This document shows positions 46,802 through 55,674 of a stretch of 64,000 nt of DNA, one piece after another. The DNA lies in assembly GCF_019218885.1 (NCBI RefSeq), contig NZ_JAHUWT010000004.1:733647-797646 (forward strand). The letters are read 5' to 3'. The notes below the pieces were generated by a model, which made no database searches, had not been told where the DNA came from, and worked only from the letters and a program-made list of their open reading frames with translations. The stretch comes from Bordetella sp. BOR01. Lineage in GTDB: Bacteria > Pseudomonadota > Gammaproteobacteria > Burkholderiales > Burkholderiaceae_B. Each line of letters starts with the position of its first letter. Position 1 is the first letter of the stretch. Made by a program: the position numbers and the translations under genes.

Positions 46802-46828
46802 TAAAGTTTCGCCCGGGGGTGCCGTTAT
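46802..46828 (+). promoter_or_regulatory. Sigma-28 (FliA) promoter of the flaG-fliD-fliS-fliT operon
   Basis: TAAAGTTT (46802-46809), an 11-base spacer and GCCGTTAT (46821-46828) match the flagellar sigma consensus TAAAGTTT-N11-GCCGATAA at 15 of 16 positions. The flaG start codon is 67 bp downstream. This places flaG, fliD and probably fliS and fliT in the late class of flagellar genes, made after the hook is complete. Confidence 0.92.
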
Positions 46829-46894
46829 GGTAGCTGAGAAATTCCCGCAAACCCTCGCTCGAGCGCCCCTGGCGTTCATTCGACAGGAGTGACC

Positions 46895-47269
46895 ATGGCT
46901 GTCAGCCCGCTCGCCCCCGCCCCTCTTGCGCTGCCCGCCGTGGCCGTCGCGCCGGCTCCGCCAGAGCCGGCTGTGGCCGTGACCCCAGCGGCTCCATCGA
47001 CCGATAGCGGCGGCGCGCAAGATGCGGCGGCGGGCACCGGCCAGCCGCCCCTGCCGCTGGAACGCGCGCTGCAAGAAATCAACCAGCAATTGCGCGCCTG
47101 GAAAACCCAGTTGCAGTTCGAGATCGACCCGGACGTCCACCAGGTGGTGGTCAGCATCGTCGACTCGGAAACAGGAGACAAGATCCGCACCATTCCGTCC
47201 GAAGCGCTGTTGCGTATCGCCCGGATGATCGTGCAAATGCAGGGCAATGCCGTACAGACCACAGCCTGA
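46895..47269 (+). CDS. flaG: FlaG family flagellar protein
   Basis: Small protein of 124 residues. A low-complexity Pro/Ala/Val N-terminal half is followed by the FlaG domain (ALQEINQQLRAWKTQLQFEI; VVVSIVDSETGDKIRTIPSEALLRIARMI, quoted in part). In other species FlaG influences filament length. AGGAG lies 5 bp before the ATG. It is the first gene behind the sigma-28 promoter and 92 bp upstream of fliD. Confidence 0.9.
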   Translation: MAVSPLAPAPLALPAVAVAPAPPEPAVAVTPAAPSTDSGGAQDAAAGTGQPPLPLERALQEINQQLRAWKTQLQFEIDPDVHQVVVSIVDSETGDKIRTIPSEALLRIARMIVQMQGNAVQTTA

Positions 47270-47361
47270 AAGCGGCAAAGTAGGCCGCCGTTGTGCCCTT
47301 GCCCGGCCAATCGCGCAGTACGGCGTTTTGACAGAATCGCATAGCTCGTAAGGAACACACC

Positions 47362-48741
47362 ATGGCCTCTATCACTTCGCTCGGTTCCGGGTCTGGCTTG
47401 ACCAACCTGGAAGACATGCTTGACCAGTTGCAGAAGGCTGAAGAGACCCGGCTGACGCAGATCACCACCCGGCAGTCCAGCTTCAAGACGCGCATCTCTG
47501 CCTACAGCAAGATCCAGAGCGCCGTGGAAGCCGTGCAGAAGGCGGCCGCGGCACTGGGCGATTCGGCCACGCTGGGCGCGGTCAAGAGCTCGGTCAGCGG
47601 CGAAGGGCTGACGGCAAAGACCGCCGCCGGCGCGGTAGCCGGCAACTACAAGATAAGTATTACCGAGCTGGCCGCCGCGCAGACCCTGAAATCGGGAGCC
47701 GTGAGCGACCGCACCGAAAAGATGGGCACTGGCGGCAGTATCCAGATCACGCTGGAAGGCGACGAAAATGAAACCGTCAGCATCGAGCTGGGGTCGGATA
47801 CCTCGCTGAACGGCGTGGCCAAGGCCATCAACAGCAACGACCAGGCGGGGGTGCGCGCCACCATCATTACCGATGGCAATGGCGAAAGCTACCTGATGCT
47901 GACCAGCAAGACCACTGGCGAAGACGCGGCGATACGCAGCATCACCTCGGACAACGGCGCGGTCCAGGATGTGGTGGGCTACCAGGCAGGCAGCGCCTCG
48001 CCCATGAGCGAACAGGAGCCTGCCCGGAATGCCCTGATCACCATCAACGGCATCACGGTGGAAAGCCAGTCCAACACCATCAGCGATGCCATCGATGGCA
48101 TCACGCTGGAGCTCACTGCCACCACCGAACCCGACAAGTTCATCAACGTGTCGGTCACCAACGACCCATCGGTGCTGTCCAAGGCCGCGAAGTCGTTCGT
48201 GGATGCCTACAACAGCCTGCAGTCGACCATCGTCGACCTGACGGCCTTCGATGTCAGCACGGAATCGCAAAGCGCGCTGACCGGCGACGGCACGACCCGC
48301 AACATTCAATCCACCATGGCAGCCGCATTGAGGGTCGTGGGCGGCGAAGGCACGGTGCGTACGCTGAGCCAGATCGGCATCACCACCAACCCCACCACGG
48401 GCAAGCTGGAACTCGACCAGACCAAGCTGGACAAGGCCCTGGCCGACAATCCGGCCGATGTGTCGCGCCTGTTTGGCGGTGCCGGCGGTCTGGCGGAAAA
48501 AATGAAGGCCGCCACCGACAACATCCTGGGCAGCGACGGCGCGATCAAGGCACGCACCGACGGCCTGCAGGACACCGTCGATTCGCTGCAAGACCAATAC
48601 GACCGCACCAAAATATCCATCCAGGCAACCATGGACAACTATCGTGCGCAATTCACGCGACTCGATGCGCTGGTAGCGCAGATGAACGGCATCAGCAGCT
48701 ACCTGACGCAGCAGTTCGAAGCCATGTCCAAGCAAAGCTGA
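47362..48741 (+). CDS. fliD: Flagellar filament cap protein (hook-associated protein 2)
   Basis: Secreted cap protein of 459 residues that guides flagellin polymerisation. N-terminal disordered and coiled region (SLGSGSGLTNLEDMLDQLQKAEETRL), central D2/D3 beta domains, and a C-terminal coiled coil (GLQDTVDSLQDQYDRTKISI; MNGISSYLTQQFEAM) match FliD. There is no signal peptide, as expected for type III export. The length is average. FliT, encoded two genes downstream, is its chaperone. Confidence 0.95.
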   Translation: MASITSLGSGSGLTNLEDMLDQLQKAEETRLTQITTRQSSFKTRISAYSKIQSAVEAVQKAAAALGDSATLGAVKSSVSGEGLTAKTAAGAVAGNYKISITELAAAQTLKSGAVSDRTEKMGTGGSIQITLEGDENETVSIELGSDTSLNGVAKAINSNDQAGVRATIITDGNGESYLMLTSKTTGEDAAIRSITSDNGAVQDVVGYQAGSASPMSEQEPARNALITINGITVESQSNTISDAIDGITLELTATTEPDKFINVSVTNDPSVLSKAAKSFVDAYNSLQSTIVDLTAFDVSTESQSALTGDGTTRNIQSTMAAALRVVGGEGTVRTLSQIGITTNPTTGKLELDQTKLDKALADNPADVSRLFGGAGGLAEKMKAATDNILGSDGAIKARTDGLQDTVDSLQDQYDRTKISIQATMDNYRAQFTRLDALVAQMNGISSYLTQQFEAMSKQS

Positions 48742-48768
48742 TTCCACCATATACGCAGGCTGTAGACC

Positions 48769-49194
48769 ATGACTTACGCCGCTCGCCGCCCCGCGGGCCA
48801 TTCCGCCCGCTCTTACACCGATATCGGCCTCGAGACGCAAGTCTTGAGCGCCAGCCCGCAACGACTGATCACGCTGTTGTTCGATGGCGCCCGCGCAGCC
48901 ATTGCCCAGGCCCGCCTGCATTTGCAGGCCGGCCGGATAGCCGAGCGCGGCGCGGCCATCTCCAAGGCTACCCGCATCGTGGATGAAGGCCTGAAAACCG
49001 GCCTGAACCTGGAGGCCGGCGGCGAAATGGCGGCCAACCTGGCCAACTTGTATGACTACATTGTCCGCACCCTGCTGTTGGCGAACCTGAAAGGCGATGT
49101 GGCGCAGTTGGATACCGCCGATCGCCTGCTGGCCGAACTGGCCCAAGCATGGCAAGCGGCCAACGATCCTCCCGCCGTCCCCGTGCCGGCCTGA
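48769..49194 (+). CDS. fliS: Flagellin export chaperone
   Basis: Four-helix cytoplasmic chaperone of 141 residues that binds flagellin C-termini. The family block SPQRLITLLFDGARAAIAQAR at about 30-50 and NLANLYDYIVRTLLLANLKGD near 88 are clear. The mostly helical sequence and the position after fliD are typical. It lies 27 bp downstream of fliD, in the same transcript. Confidence 0.94.
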   Translation: MTYAARRPAGHSARSYTDIGLETQVLSASPQRLITLLFDGARAAIAQARLHLQAGRIAERGAAISKATRIVDEGLKTGLNLEAGGEMAANLANLYDYIVRTLLLANLKGDVAQLDTADRLLAELAQAWQAANDPPAVPVPA

Positions 49195-49250
49195 CCCTGA
49201 CTCACGGCCGCATCGCAGCCGTATCGCCTCTTGCGCGAGACCTTACCCCT

Positions 49251-49601
49251 ATGACGTCCGCTCCCCGGCCCTCTCCTGTCCTGGATATCTACCGGGAAAT
49301 CGCCAACCTGACCGGCGAAATGCTCGCGGCCGCCCAGGCGGGCGATTGGAGCGCCGTCTTGGTCCTGGGCCAACGCTATTGCGAATGGGTCGAGCAGTTG
49401 CGCCGCATCGACTCCATGATGCCGCTGGACAATGCGGGCCGCGAAGCCAAGTACGAACTGCTGGTGCGCATCCTGCAAAACGATGCCGCCACGCGCGACC
49501 TGGCCGTTCCCCAGATGGCGCGCCTGACGGACCTGCTGGGACGCATGAAACGCCAGCAATCGCTGCTGTCCACATACGGCGCACGGGCCTCGGCGGCATG
49601 A
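49251..49601 (+). CDS. fliT: FliT-like flagellar chaperone
   Basis: Helical protein of 116 residues, the usual size for FliT. It contains VLDIYREIANLTGEMLAAAQ and WSAVLVLGQRYCEWVEQLRR, and a last helix with GRMKRQQSLLSTYG. FliT binds FliD and, in enterobacteria, FlhDC. The start at 49251 is used because the upstream in-frame part overlaps fliS. Naming relies on position and helix pattern as well as weak sequence likeness. Confidence 0.8.
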   Translation: MTSAPRPSPVLDIYREIANLTGEMLAAAQAGDWSAVLVLGQRYCEWVEQLRRIDSMMPLDNAGREAKYELLVRILQNDAATRDLAVPQMARLTDLLGRMKRQQSLLSTYGARASAA

Positions 49602-49641
49602 AGCCGGCGCGCAGCCCCCGGGCCACTGAAGGACAGCACGC

Positions 49642-50868
49642 ATGAGCGTCGGCCCCTCGGCGCTGGGTACCGTATTGGTGCAGCGGTTGGATGCCGTGCT
49701 AGGCACGACGATGGCGGCGCACGCCAACCTGATTACCGGCGCGCGCGCGAACGCGGTGATGCAGCCCGGCGAAGCGGTGCGCCCCGGCCAGACCGACGCC
49801 GCCGGCCGCGCGCCGCGCCAGCCGGTCGACCCGGCCGGGGCTGGCGGCGAGCGCGGCAACACCGTTCCCGACGCCAAGAATGCCGACGCGCTGGAGCGCG
49901 CCGCGCGCACGCTGGTGACGCGCAGCGACACGACCACGTCGGCGCCCACTACGCTGGGCCAGACCGCGCGCACCATCCTGGCCTTGCTGGCGCTTTATCC
50001 CGACCAGGCGCCAGCCGCCCAAGGCAAAGCCCCGCTCTGGCAGCCCGCGCCCCAGCCCGACACCCCGGCGACGGCGCGGCCGGGCACAGGTGACGCCACC
50101 CGCCCCGCGCCCGCCATGGGCACGCGTGCCGATCCGACCACGGCAAGCCGCGCCGAGCCGCAAGCCATGGCACAGGCCGCACGCGCGGGAAGCCATGCCC
50201 TGCCAATGCCCCCTGCCGCCATGCTGGCGGGCGCCTTGCGCCAGGCGCTGCAAGGCAGCGGCCTGTTCTATGAATCGCACCTTGGCGACCTGGCATTCGG
50301 CCAACGCACGGTCGACCAGGTCCGCAGCGAACCCCAGGCCTCGCTGCCGCGCCCACCCGCCACGCCGACGGCCTTCGAGAACCGGTCGGGCCAGGCAGCC
50401 CCGGCGGCGTCGGCAGCGGGCGAAATGCCCGGCGCCGGCAGCAGCCATGGCGCAAGCTCGGCCGGCACGCACTTGTCCGCACCCGCAGGGATACATCCCG
50501 ACGCTGCGCCGCTGGTACGCCAGCAGCTCGACATTCTGGCCAACCAGGCGCTGGCCTGGCAGGGCGAGGCCTGGCCCGGCACGCCAATGGAATGGGAAGT
50601 CCGCCGCGACGCCCGCGAAGGCGCCGCCGAAGCCGAGACGCATTGGGCCACGCGCCTGAAGCTGGAGCTGCCTCGCCTGGGTCTGGTCGAGGCGCGTCTG
50701 AGCCTGGCCGGCGACGAACTGGTCATGCAACTGGTCGCGCCCCGCAGCGCACGCGAGATCAACGGCGCGGCCCAGGCCCTGCGCGACGGCCTGCAGCGCG
50801 CGGGCCTGACGCTCAGCCACCTGTCGGTGGGCGCGGTCGCGCCGCAACCAGGCGACGCACATCCATGA
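49642..50868 (+). CDS. Second FliK-like hook-length control protein
   Basis: Protein of 408 residues with a long Ala/Pro/Thr-rich, low-complexity N-terminal part and a compact C-terminal domain from about 333 (RLKLELPRLGLVEARLSLAG; DELVMQLVAPRSAREINGAA; LSHLSVGAV), like the Flg_hook domain of FliK. It lacks the DPPDLG motif seen in the true FliK of this cluster (57608-58918). It overlaps a gene for an FlhB-like domain by 4 nt; FliK normally acts on that domain, so the pair may be a separate substrate-switching module. Confidence 0.75.
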   Translation: MSVGPSALGTVLVQRLDAVLGTTMAAHANLITGARANAVMQPGEAVRPGQTDAAGRAPRQPVDPAGAGGERGNTVPDAKNADALERAARTLVTRSDTTTSAPTTLGQTARTILALLALYPDQAPAAQGKAPLWQPAPQPDTPATARPGTGDATRPAPAMGTRADPTTASRAEPQAMAQAARAGSHALPMPPAAMLAGALRQALQGSGLFYESHLGDLAFGQRTVDQVRSEPQASLPRPPATPTAFENRSGQAAPAASAAGEMPGAGSSHGASSAGTHLSAPAGIHPDAAPLVRQQLDILANQALAWQGEAWPGTPMEWEVRRDAREGAAEAETHWATRLKLELPRLGLVEARLSLAGDELVMQLVAPRSAREINGAAQALRDGLQRAGLTLSHLSVGAVAPQPGDAHP

Positions 50869-51191
50869 CTCGCAACGATCCGGATGCCGCCAATCCGCAC
50901 CGCGGCGCTGCGGTTGCGCTAAGCTACGGTGAGCACGACACGGCGCCGCGCGTCGTGGCCAAGGGATACGGCCAGATCGCCGACACCATCGTGCGTACCG
51001 CGCGCGAACACGGCCTGTATGTGCACGAGTCGCGCGAACTTGTAGGACTGCTGATGCAGGTGGATCTGGATGCGCACATTCCGCCGCAGCTTTATGCTGC
51101 CGTGGCCGAGTTGCTGGCCTGGCTTTATCGCCTGGAAGCCGGCGTATCGCCGGATGGCAATGGCTCGCCCGTCGCGCCAGCAACGCCCTGA
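50865..51191 (+). CDS. Soluble FlhB-like C-terminal domain protein
   Basis: Protein of 108 residues with no membrane helix that matches only the cytoplasmic domain of FlhB/YscU: AVALSYGEHDTAPRVVAKGYG, IVRTAREHGLYVHESRELVGL and IPPQLYAAVAELLAWLYRLE. The autocleavage site NPTH is replaced by NPHR just before AVAL, so self-cleavage is unlikely. Comparable stand-alone proteins exist in several proteobacteria. It is probably a regulator or decoy of the export switch. Confidence 0.85.
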   Translation: MTRNDPDAANPHRGAAVALSYGEHDTAPRVVAKGYGQIADTIVRTAREHGLYVHESRELVGLLMQVDLDAHIPPQLYAAVAELLAWLYRLEAGVSPDGNGSPVAPATP

Positions 51192-51206
51192 GACGCCGAT
51201 TCCGCC

Positions 51207-51608
51207 ATGAAGTCCGTAACCACCGGCGCGTTGATCAACCGCACCGACGAAATCCGTTCGGTGTTGCGGGAACTGATGCATCCGGACAGCCGCGTGCTCG
51301 TCTGCGCCACCAGCGCAGGGCAAGACCATCATTCCTGCGAAGCACGCATACTGGGCCCCGATTGGCAACTGCGGCATTTTTTCTGGCGGCCGCACGAGCT
51401 CGATGTCTTCGAGGCCCACTTGCGCGCCAGTCCCGCCCTGCATGGGGTCATGCTTGATTTCACGGCCACCACGCCGGACGGCGACGACATCCGCTTCCGG
51501 GTATCGCGCCCGCTGGTCATGCACTTTGCCGACAGCAGCGCCGCCATGCTGTCCGGTTTTCCAGACATGATCTGGTACCAGGGGGTGTCCGCGCCGGCCG
51601 ATATCTAG
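51207..51608 (+). CDS. Hypothetical protein in flagellar cluster (possible YcgR-type N-domain)
   Basis: Protein of 133 residues with no signal peptide or helix anchor. It is mostly beta: SRVLVCATSAGQDHHSCEARILG, LRHFFWRPHEL, LHGVMLDFTATTPDGDDIRFR. The pattern (short N-terminal helix, then a beta barrel on a substrate-like face) recalls the YcgR/PilZ N-terminal domain, but the c-di-GMP-binding PilZ motif RxxxR..DxSxxG is absent. It follows the FlhB-like gene by 15 bp and converges on fliE. A role in motility is inferred from position only. Confidence 0.6.
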   Translation: MKSVTTGALINRTDEIRSVLRELMHPDSRVLVCATSAGQDHHSCEARILGPDWQLRHFFWRPHELDVFEAHLRASPALHGVMLDFTATTPDGDDIRFRVSRPLVMHFADSSAAMLSGFPDMIWYQGVSAPADI

Positions 51609-51618
51609 GGCGGCGCGG

Positions 51619-51951
51619 CTACACGGCCATGGAAGAAATCTCTTTGTAGGCCGCCACCAGGCGGTTGCGTACCTGCACGGCGGTCTGGAAGGCGATCGCA
51701 CTCTTCTGCAGGTCGATCATCACGTTGTTGAGCGAAATGTCCGGCGCGCCCAGTTCGTAGGCCTTGGCCTGGTTGCTGGCGGCGGTCTGGGTTGCCGAAA
51801 TGCGCTGCACCGAGCGGTGCAGCTCGGCGGCAAAGCTGGTGTGCGCGGGCGCCAGGTCACTGACACTGGCGCCATTGTTCTGCGCGGCATGCACGACGGC
51901 GCGCATCTGCTGCAGCATGCTTTCAATACCCGACAAACCCGACACCGCCAT
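51619..51951 (-). CDS. fliE: Flagellar hook-basal body protein FliE
   Basis: Small exported adaptor of 110 residues between the MS ring and rod. The C-terminal block [36 protein letters not shown] (quoted in part: [17 protein letters not shown]) is diagnostic. The N-terminal part ([18 protein letters not shown]) is helical. It is the only leftward gene of the flagellar cluster and diverges from fliF, which holds the usual class-II arrangement. Confidence 0.94.
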   Translation of the reverse strand: MAVSGLSGIESMLQQMRAVVHAAQNNGASVSDLAPAHTSFAAELHRSVQRISATQTAASNQAKAYELGAPDISLNNVMIDLQKSAIAFQTAVQVRNRLVAAYKEISSMAV

Positions 51952-52273
51952 GGCCTAGCTTCCTTGCGTCCAGAACACGATAAGGCTGCAAGACTACGCG
52001 CGGACACGCGCATCCATAGCCTGCAATAGCCGGCAAAACACCCGACAGTTCGCCGCATGCCCATCAGCCGGCACCCCGGCGCCGAACGGCCCGGAAACGC
52101 GCGACACATAGGGAACAAGTAACGCCAAAAACCGGCTGTTTTCATCGATTGGGAAGCCCGGGGCGGCCGCCATAATTCACGCTCCCCCGATACCAAGCAT
52201 GTTGCATGCGTAACTTGCCTCTTCTGCCCATGTTGTACGCCTTGATGCTCCGCGAAGCTTGCCGGAGCCCCCG
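51952..52273. promoter_or_regulatory. Divergent fliE/fliF promoter region
   Basis: This 322-bp gap holds no gene and must carry promoters for fliE (left) and the fliF-R operon (right). At 52121-52134 AACGCCAAAAACCG resembles one half of an FlhDC box, and CATAAT at 52171-52176 could be a -10 element for either direction. GCATGTTGCATGC near 52200 is a short inverted repeat. The FlhDC assignment is tentative because the spacing is one base short. Confidence 0.35.
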
Positions 52274-53935
52274 ATGAACCAGCAGGCCACCCTGAGCACG
52301 TCATTGCTGGCCAAGTTCCCGATGCTGGAAAAAGTGCGCGCGCTGCCCAAGCCATTGTTGCTGGGTGCCGCTGCCGCGCTGGTGGCAATCGTGGTCGTGC
52401 TGGCAATGTGGAGCCGCGGCCCCGAGTACAAAGTGCTGTTCGCCAACCTGGACGACCGCGATGGCGGCGCCATCGTCAGCGCGCTGGGCCAGATGAACGT
52501 ACCGTACCAGTTCAGCGGCGACGGGCGGGCCCTGCTGGTCCCGGCCGACCGCGTGTACGACATCCGCATGCAATTGGCCAGCCAGGGCCTGCCGCGCGGC
52601 GGCTCGGTGGGCTTCGAATTACTGGACAATACCCGCTTCGGCGCCAGCCAGTTCGCCGAGCAGGTCAATTACCAGCGGGGCCTGGAGGGAGAACTGGCCC
52701 GCTCGATCGAGGCCATGAACACAGTGCAGAGCGCCCGCGTGCACCTGGCGCTGCCGCGCCAGTCGCTTTTCGTGCGCGATCGCCAGGCACCCACGGCCTC
52801 GGTGCTGCTGCACCTGTATCCCGGCCGCAGCCTCAGCGACGCGCAAGTGGCCGCGGTGGCCTGGCTGGTGGCATCCAGCGTACCGGACCTGACCGCCGAG
52901 AACATTTCCGTCGTCGACCAGAATGGCCGCCTGCTATCGGCGCCGTTGGGCGAAGGACGGGGCATGGACGCCGACCAGTCGCGCTTGCGGCGCGACATCG
53001 AGCAACGCACCGTCGAACGCATTCTCACGATTCTGAATCCCCTGGTCGGGCCCGGCAACGTCCAGGCCCAGGCCAGTGCCGAGGTAGATTTCGCGCGGCG
53101 CGAGCAAACCTCGGAAGTTTATCGTCCCAACCAGGACCCCGGCCAGGCAGCCGTGCGCAGCAAGCAAACCAGCGATTCGCTGCAGACCGGCGTCGATCCT
53201 GCCCAAGGCGTGCCCGGCGCGCTCAGCAACCAGCCGCCCGCGGCCGCCCAGGCGCCCATCGTCAACCCGCCGGCCGCGCCCCAGGCGGCCCAGGCTGGCC
53301 AAGCGGGCCAGAGCGCCGCTCAGGCCACGACCAGCCAGGCCGCAACGCAGTTGCCCAGCAACAATCGCAGCGACGCCACCATCAACTACGAGGTCGACCG
53401 CACCATCAGCCATGTGAAGCAACCGGTGGGCCTGCTCAAGCGCCTGTCAGTAGCCGTGGTGGTGAACTATCTGCCCGACGCCAGCGGTGACCTGCAACCC
53501 CTGCCGGAAGAAGAACTGACCAAACTGACCAATCTGGTGCGCGAAGCCATGGGCTATTCGGAATCGCGCGGCGACTCGCTGAACCTGGTCAACAGCCAAT
53601 TCAACGACCAGCCCGTGCAGCCGCCCTTCTACCGCGACCCCGAGCTGATCGACCTGGTCAAGACCGTGCTGGCCTGGGTGCTGGGCCTGGCGCTGGCCCT
53701 GTGGCTGTACCGCAGGCTGCGGCCCGCGGTGGTCAATTACCTGTACCCGCCGGTCGACCCCGAGGAAGTGGAGGCACGCCGCCAGGACGCGCAGCGCGAA
53801 GCCCAGGCAGCCGCCCGCGCCAAGGAAGTCGACCGCTACGAAGACAATATGCAGCGCGCCCGCGACATGGCCAACAAAGACCCGCGCGCTGTCGCCATGG
53901 TGATGCGTGCCTGGATGACCAAAGATGAGAAATGA
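52274..53935 (+). CDS. fliF: Flagellar MS-ring protein
   Basis: Inner-membrane ring protein of 553 residues that houses the export apparatus. Helix 1 is at about 26-46 and helix 2 at about 461-481. The periplasmic ring-building motifs include YKVLFANLDDRDGGAIVSAL, ARVHLALPRQSLFVRDRQAPTASVLL and the IVNPPAAPQAAQAG-rich linker. The C-terminus (ANKDPRAVAMVMRAWMTKDE) binds FliG. ATG at 52274 follows CCGGAG; a TTG at 52259 is less likely. It overlaps fliG by 11 nt. Confidence 0.96.
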   Translation: MNQQATLSTSLLAKFPMLEKVRALPKPLLLGAAAALVAIVVVLAMWSRGPEYKVLFANLDDRDGGAIVSALGQMNVPYQFSGDGRALLVPADRVYDIRMQLASQGLPRGGSVGFELLDNTRFGASQFAEQVNYQRGLEGELARSIEAMNTVQSARVHLALPRQSLFVRDRQAPTASVLLHLYPGRSLSDAQVAAVAWLVASSVPDLTAENISVVDQNGRLLSAPLGEGRGMDADQSRLRRDIEQRTVERILTILNPLVGPGNVQAQASAEVDFARREQTSEVYRPNQDPGQAAVRSKQTSDSLQTGVDPAQGVPGALSNQPPAAAQAPIVNPPAAPQAAQAGQAGQSAAQATTSQAATQLPSNNRSDATINYEVDRTISHVKQPVGLLKRLSVAVVVNYLPDASGDLQPLPEEELTKLTNLVREAMGYSESRGDSLNLVNSQFNDQPVQPPFYRDPELIDLVKTVLAWVLGLALALWLYRRLRPAVVNYLYPPVDPEEVEARRQDAQREAQAAARAKEVDRYEDNMQRARDMANKDPRAVAMVMRAWMTKDEK

Positions 53936-54935
53936 CGGAAAGCCGCTGGACGGGGTCACACGCAGCGCGGTCCTGATGCTGTCGCTGGGCGAGGACGCCG
54001 CGGCAGAAGTCTTCAAGTACCTGACGGCGCGCGAAGTGCAGCAGGTGGGCGCCTCGATGGCCAACCTGAAGCAGGTCACGCGCGGCGACGTTGCCGTGGT
54101 GCTGGAGGAATTCCGCCAGGAAGCCGACCAGTTCATGGCCGTCACGCTGGGATCGGACGAATACATCCGCACCGTGCTCACCAAGGCCCTGGGCAGCGAT
54201 CGCGCCGCCGGCCTGATCGAAGACATCCTGGAGGCCGGTGAAGGCGCCAGCGGCATCGATGCCCTGAACTGGCTCGACCCGCACACCGTGGCCGAACTGA
54301 TCGGCGACGAACATCCGCAGATCATTGCCACCATCCTGGTACACCTGGAACGCGACCGCGCGGCCGGCGTGCTGGCCCTGCTGACCGACCGCTTGCGCAA
54401 CGACGTCATGCTGCGCATCGCCACTTTCGGCGGCGTGCAGCCGGCGGCACTGTCGGAACTGACCGACGTGCTCAATTCGGTGCTGGCCGGCCAGGGTGCC
54501 AAGCGCAGCAAGATGGGCGGCGTGCGCACCGCGGCCGAGATCCTGAACATGATGAGTTCGGCCGACGAAGAAGCCGTGGTGGAAAGCCTGCGCGAGCGCG
54601 ACAACGACCTGGCGCAGAAGATCATCGACGAGATGTTCGTGTTCGACAACCTGGTCGACGTGGAAGATCGCGCGCTGCAACTGATCCTGAAGGAAATCGA
54701 CAACGACAGCCTGATGGTGGCCCTGAAGGGCGCTTCGGAGGAACTGCGCAACAAGTTCCTGCGCAATATGTCCAGCCGCGCCGCCGACATCCTGCGCGAA
54801 GACCTGGAAGCGCAGGGCCCGATCCGCATGTCCAAGGTCGAGTCCGAGCAGAAGAAGATCCTGCAGATCGCACGTCGACTGGCCGAAAGCGGCCAGATCG
54901 TGCTGGGCAACCAGGGAGACGACGCTTATGTCTGA
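53925..54935 (+). CDS. fliG: Flagellar motor switch protein FliG
   Basis: C-ring component of 336 residues that transmits torque and links FliF to FliM. The EHPQ motif (GDEHPQIIATILVHLERD) is near 126, and MMSSADEEAVVESLRERDNDLAQKI and MFVFDNLVDVEDRALQLIL form the C-terminal armadillo part that contacts the stator. ATG 53925 lies inside the end of fliF. It overlaps fliH by 8 nt, consistent with translational coupling. Confidence 0.96.
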   Translation: MRNDGKPLDGVTRSAVLMLSLGEDAAAEVFKYLTAREVQQVGASMANLKQVTRGDVAVVLEEFRQEADQFMAVTLGSDEYIRTVLTKALGSDRAAGLIEDILEAGEGASGIDALNWLDPHTVAELIGDEHPQIIATILVHLERDRAAGVLALLTDRLRNDVMLRIATFGGVQPAALSELTDVLNSVLAGQGAKRSKMGGVRTAAEILNMMSSADEEAVVESLRERDNDLAQKIIDEMFVFDNLVDVEDRALQLILKEIDNDSLMVALKGASEELRNKFLRNMSSRAADILREDLEAQGPIRMSKVESEQKKILQIARRLAESGQIVLGNQGDDAYV

Positions 54936-55674
54936 CCCCCGCCGGGTCGTGCCGGACGCCCTGCCCCGCACCGCCTGGCGGCGCTGGCAGATGTCGTCGT
55001 TCGACCTGCCGGTGGAAGATGCCGTCGAAGTCATGCCCCAACCCGAGCCCGAACCCGGGCCGGACCCCGAGATACTGCTGCGCGAAGCGCGTGCGCAGGC
55101 CCAGGCCAGCGGCCGCCGCGAGGGGCTGGAGCAAGGCCGCGAGCAAGGCCTGCTCGAAGGCCGCCAGGCCGGCCACGAAGAAGGCCTGGCCGCTGGCCGC
55201 GAGGCTGGCTACCAGGAAGGATTGGCCCAGGGCCGCGAGCAGGCGCGCCAGGAAGCGCTGCAACTGCATGCCCTGGCCGATGCATGCGGCGCCTCGCTGG
55301 CGGCGCTGGAGGCGCAGATGGGCCAGGCGCTGTTGACGCTGGCACTGGATATCGCCGGACAGGTCCTGCGCACCACGCTGGCCGGGCAGCCCGAGACCAT
55401 GCTGGCCGCCGTGCGCGAAGTACTGCACATCAACCCTGCCGCAAGCGGCGCCATGCGGCTGTGGGTGCATCCCGCCGATCTCGATCTGGTGCGCCTGCAC
55501 CTGGCCGAAGAATTGCGCGAAGGCCACTGGCGCGTGCTGGCAGACGAATCCATTGCGCGCGGCGGCTGCCGTGCCGAGACACCGTATGGCGATATCGACG
55601 CGACGCTGCAGACGCGCTGGCGCCGCATCGCGGCCTCGCTGGGGCGCAGCGCCGCATGGGAGCCCGAGGCATGA
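54928..55674 (+). CDS. fliH: Flagellar export ATPase regulator FliH
   Basis: Stator-like protein of 248 residues that controls FliI. An acidic N-terminal part leads to the glycine repeat region typical of Fli[22 protein letters not shown] and further GxxxG/GREAG units at about 57-105 form a helix. The C-terminal domain ([40 protein letters not shown]) binds FliI. It overlaps fliG and fliI. Confidence 0.92.
   Translation: MSDPRRVVPDALPRTAWRRWQMSSFDLPVEDAVEVMPQPEPEPGPDPEILLREARAQAQASGRREGLEQGREQGLLEGRQAGHEEGLAAGREAGYQEGLAQGREQARQEALQLHALADACGASLAALEAQMGQALLTLALDIAGQVLRTTLAGQPETMLAAVREVLHINPAASGAMRLWVHPADLDLVRLHLAEELREGHWRVLADESIARGGCRAETPYGDIDATLQTRWRRIAASLGRSAAWEPEA

Noticed and set aside
46876..49155. 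Open frame of 759 codons antisense to flaG, fliD and fliS
   Set aside because: It mirrors three clearly identified flagellar genes and their ribosome sites; the composition is that of a shadow frame and no motif is visible.
51207..51608. Assignment of the 133-aa protein as a c-di-GMP-binding YcgR flagellar brake
   Set aside because: The PilZ signature needed to bind c-di-GMP is missing and the protein is only half the length of YcgR, so only a fold resemblance is suggested.
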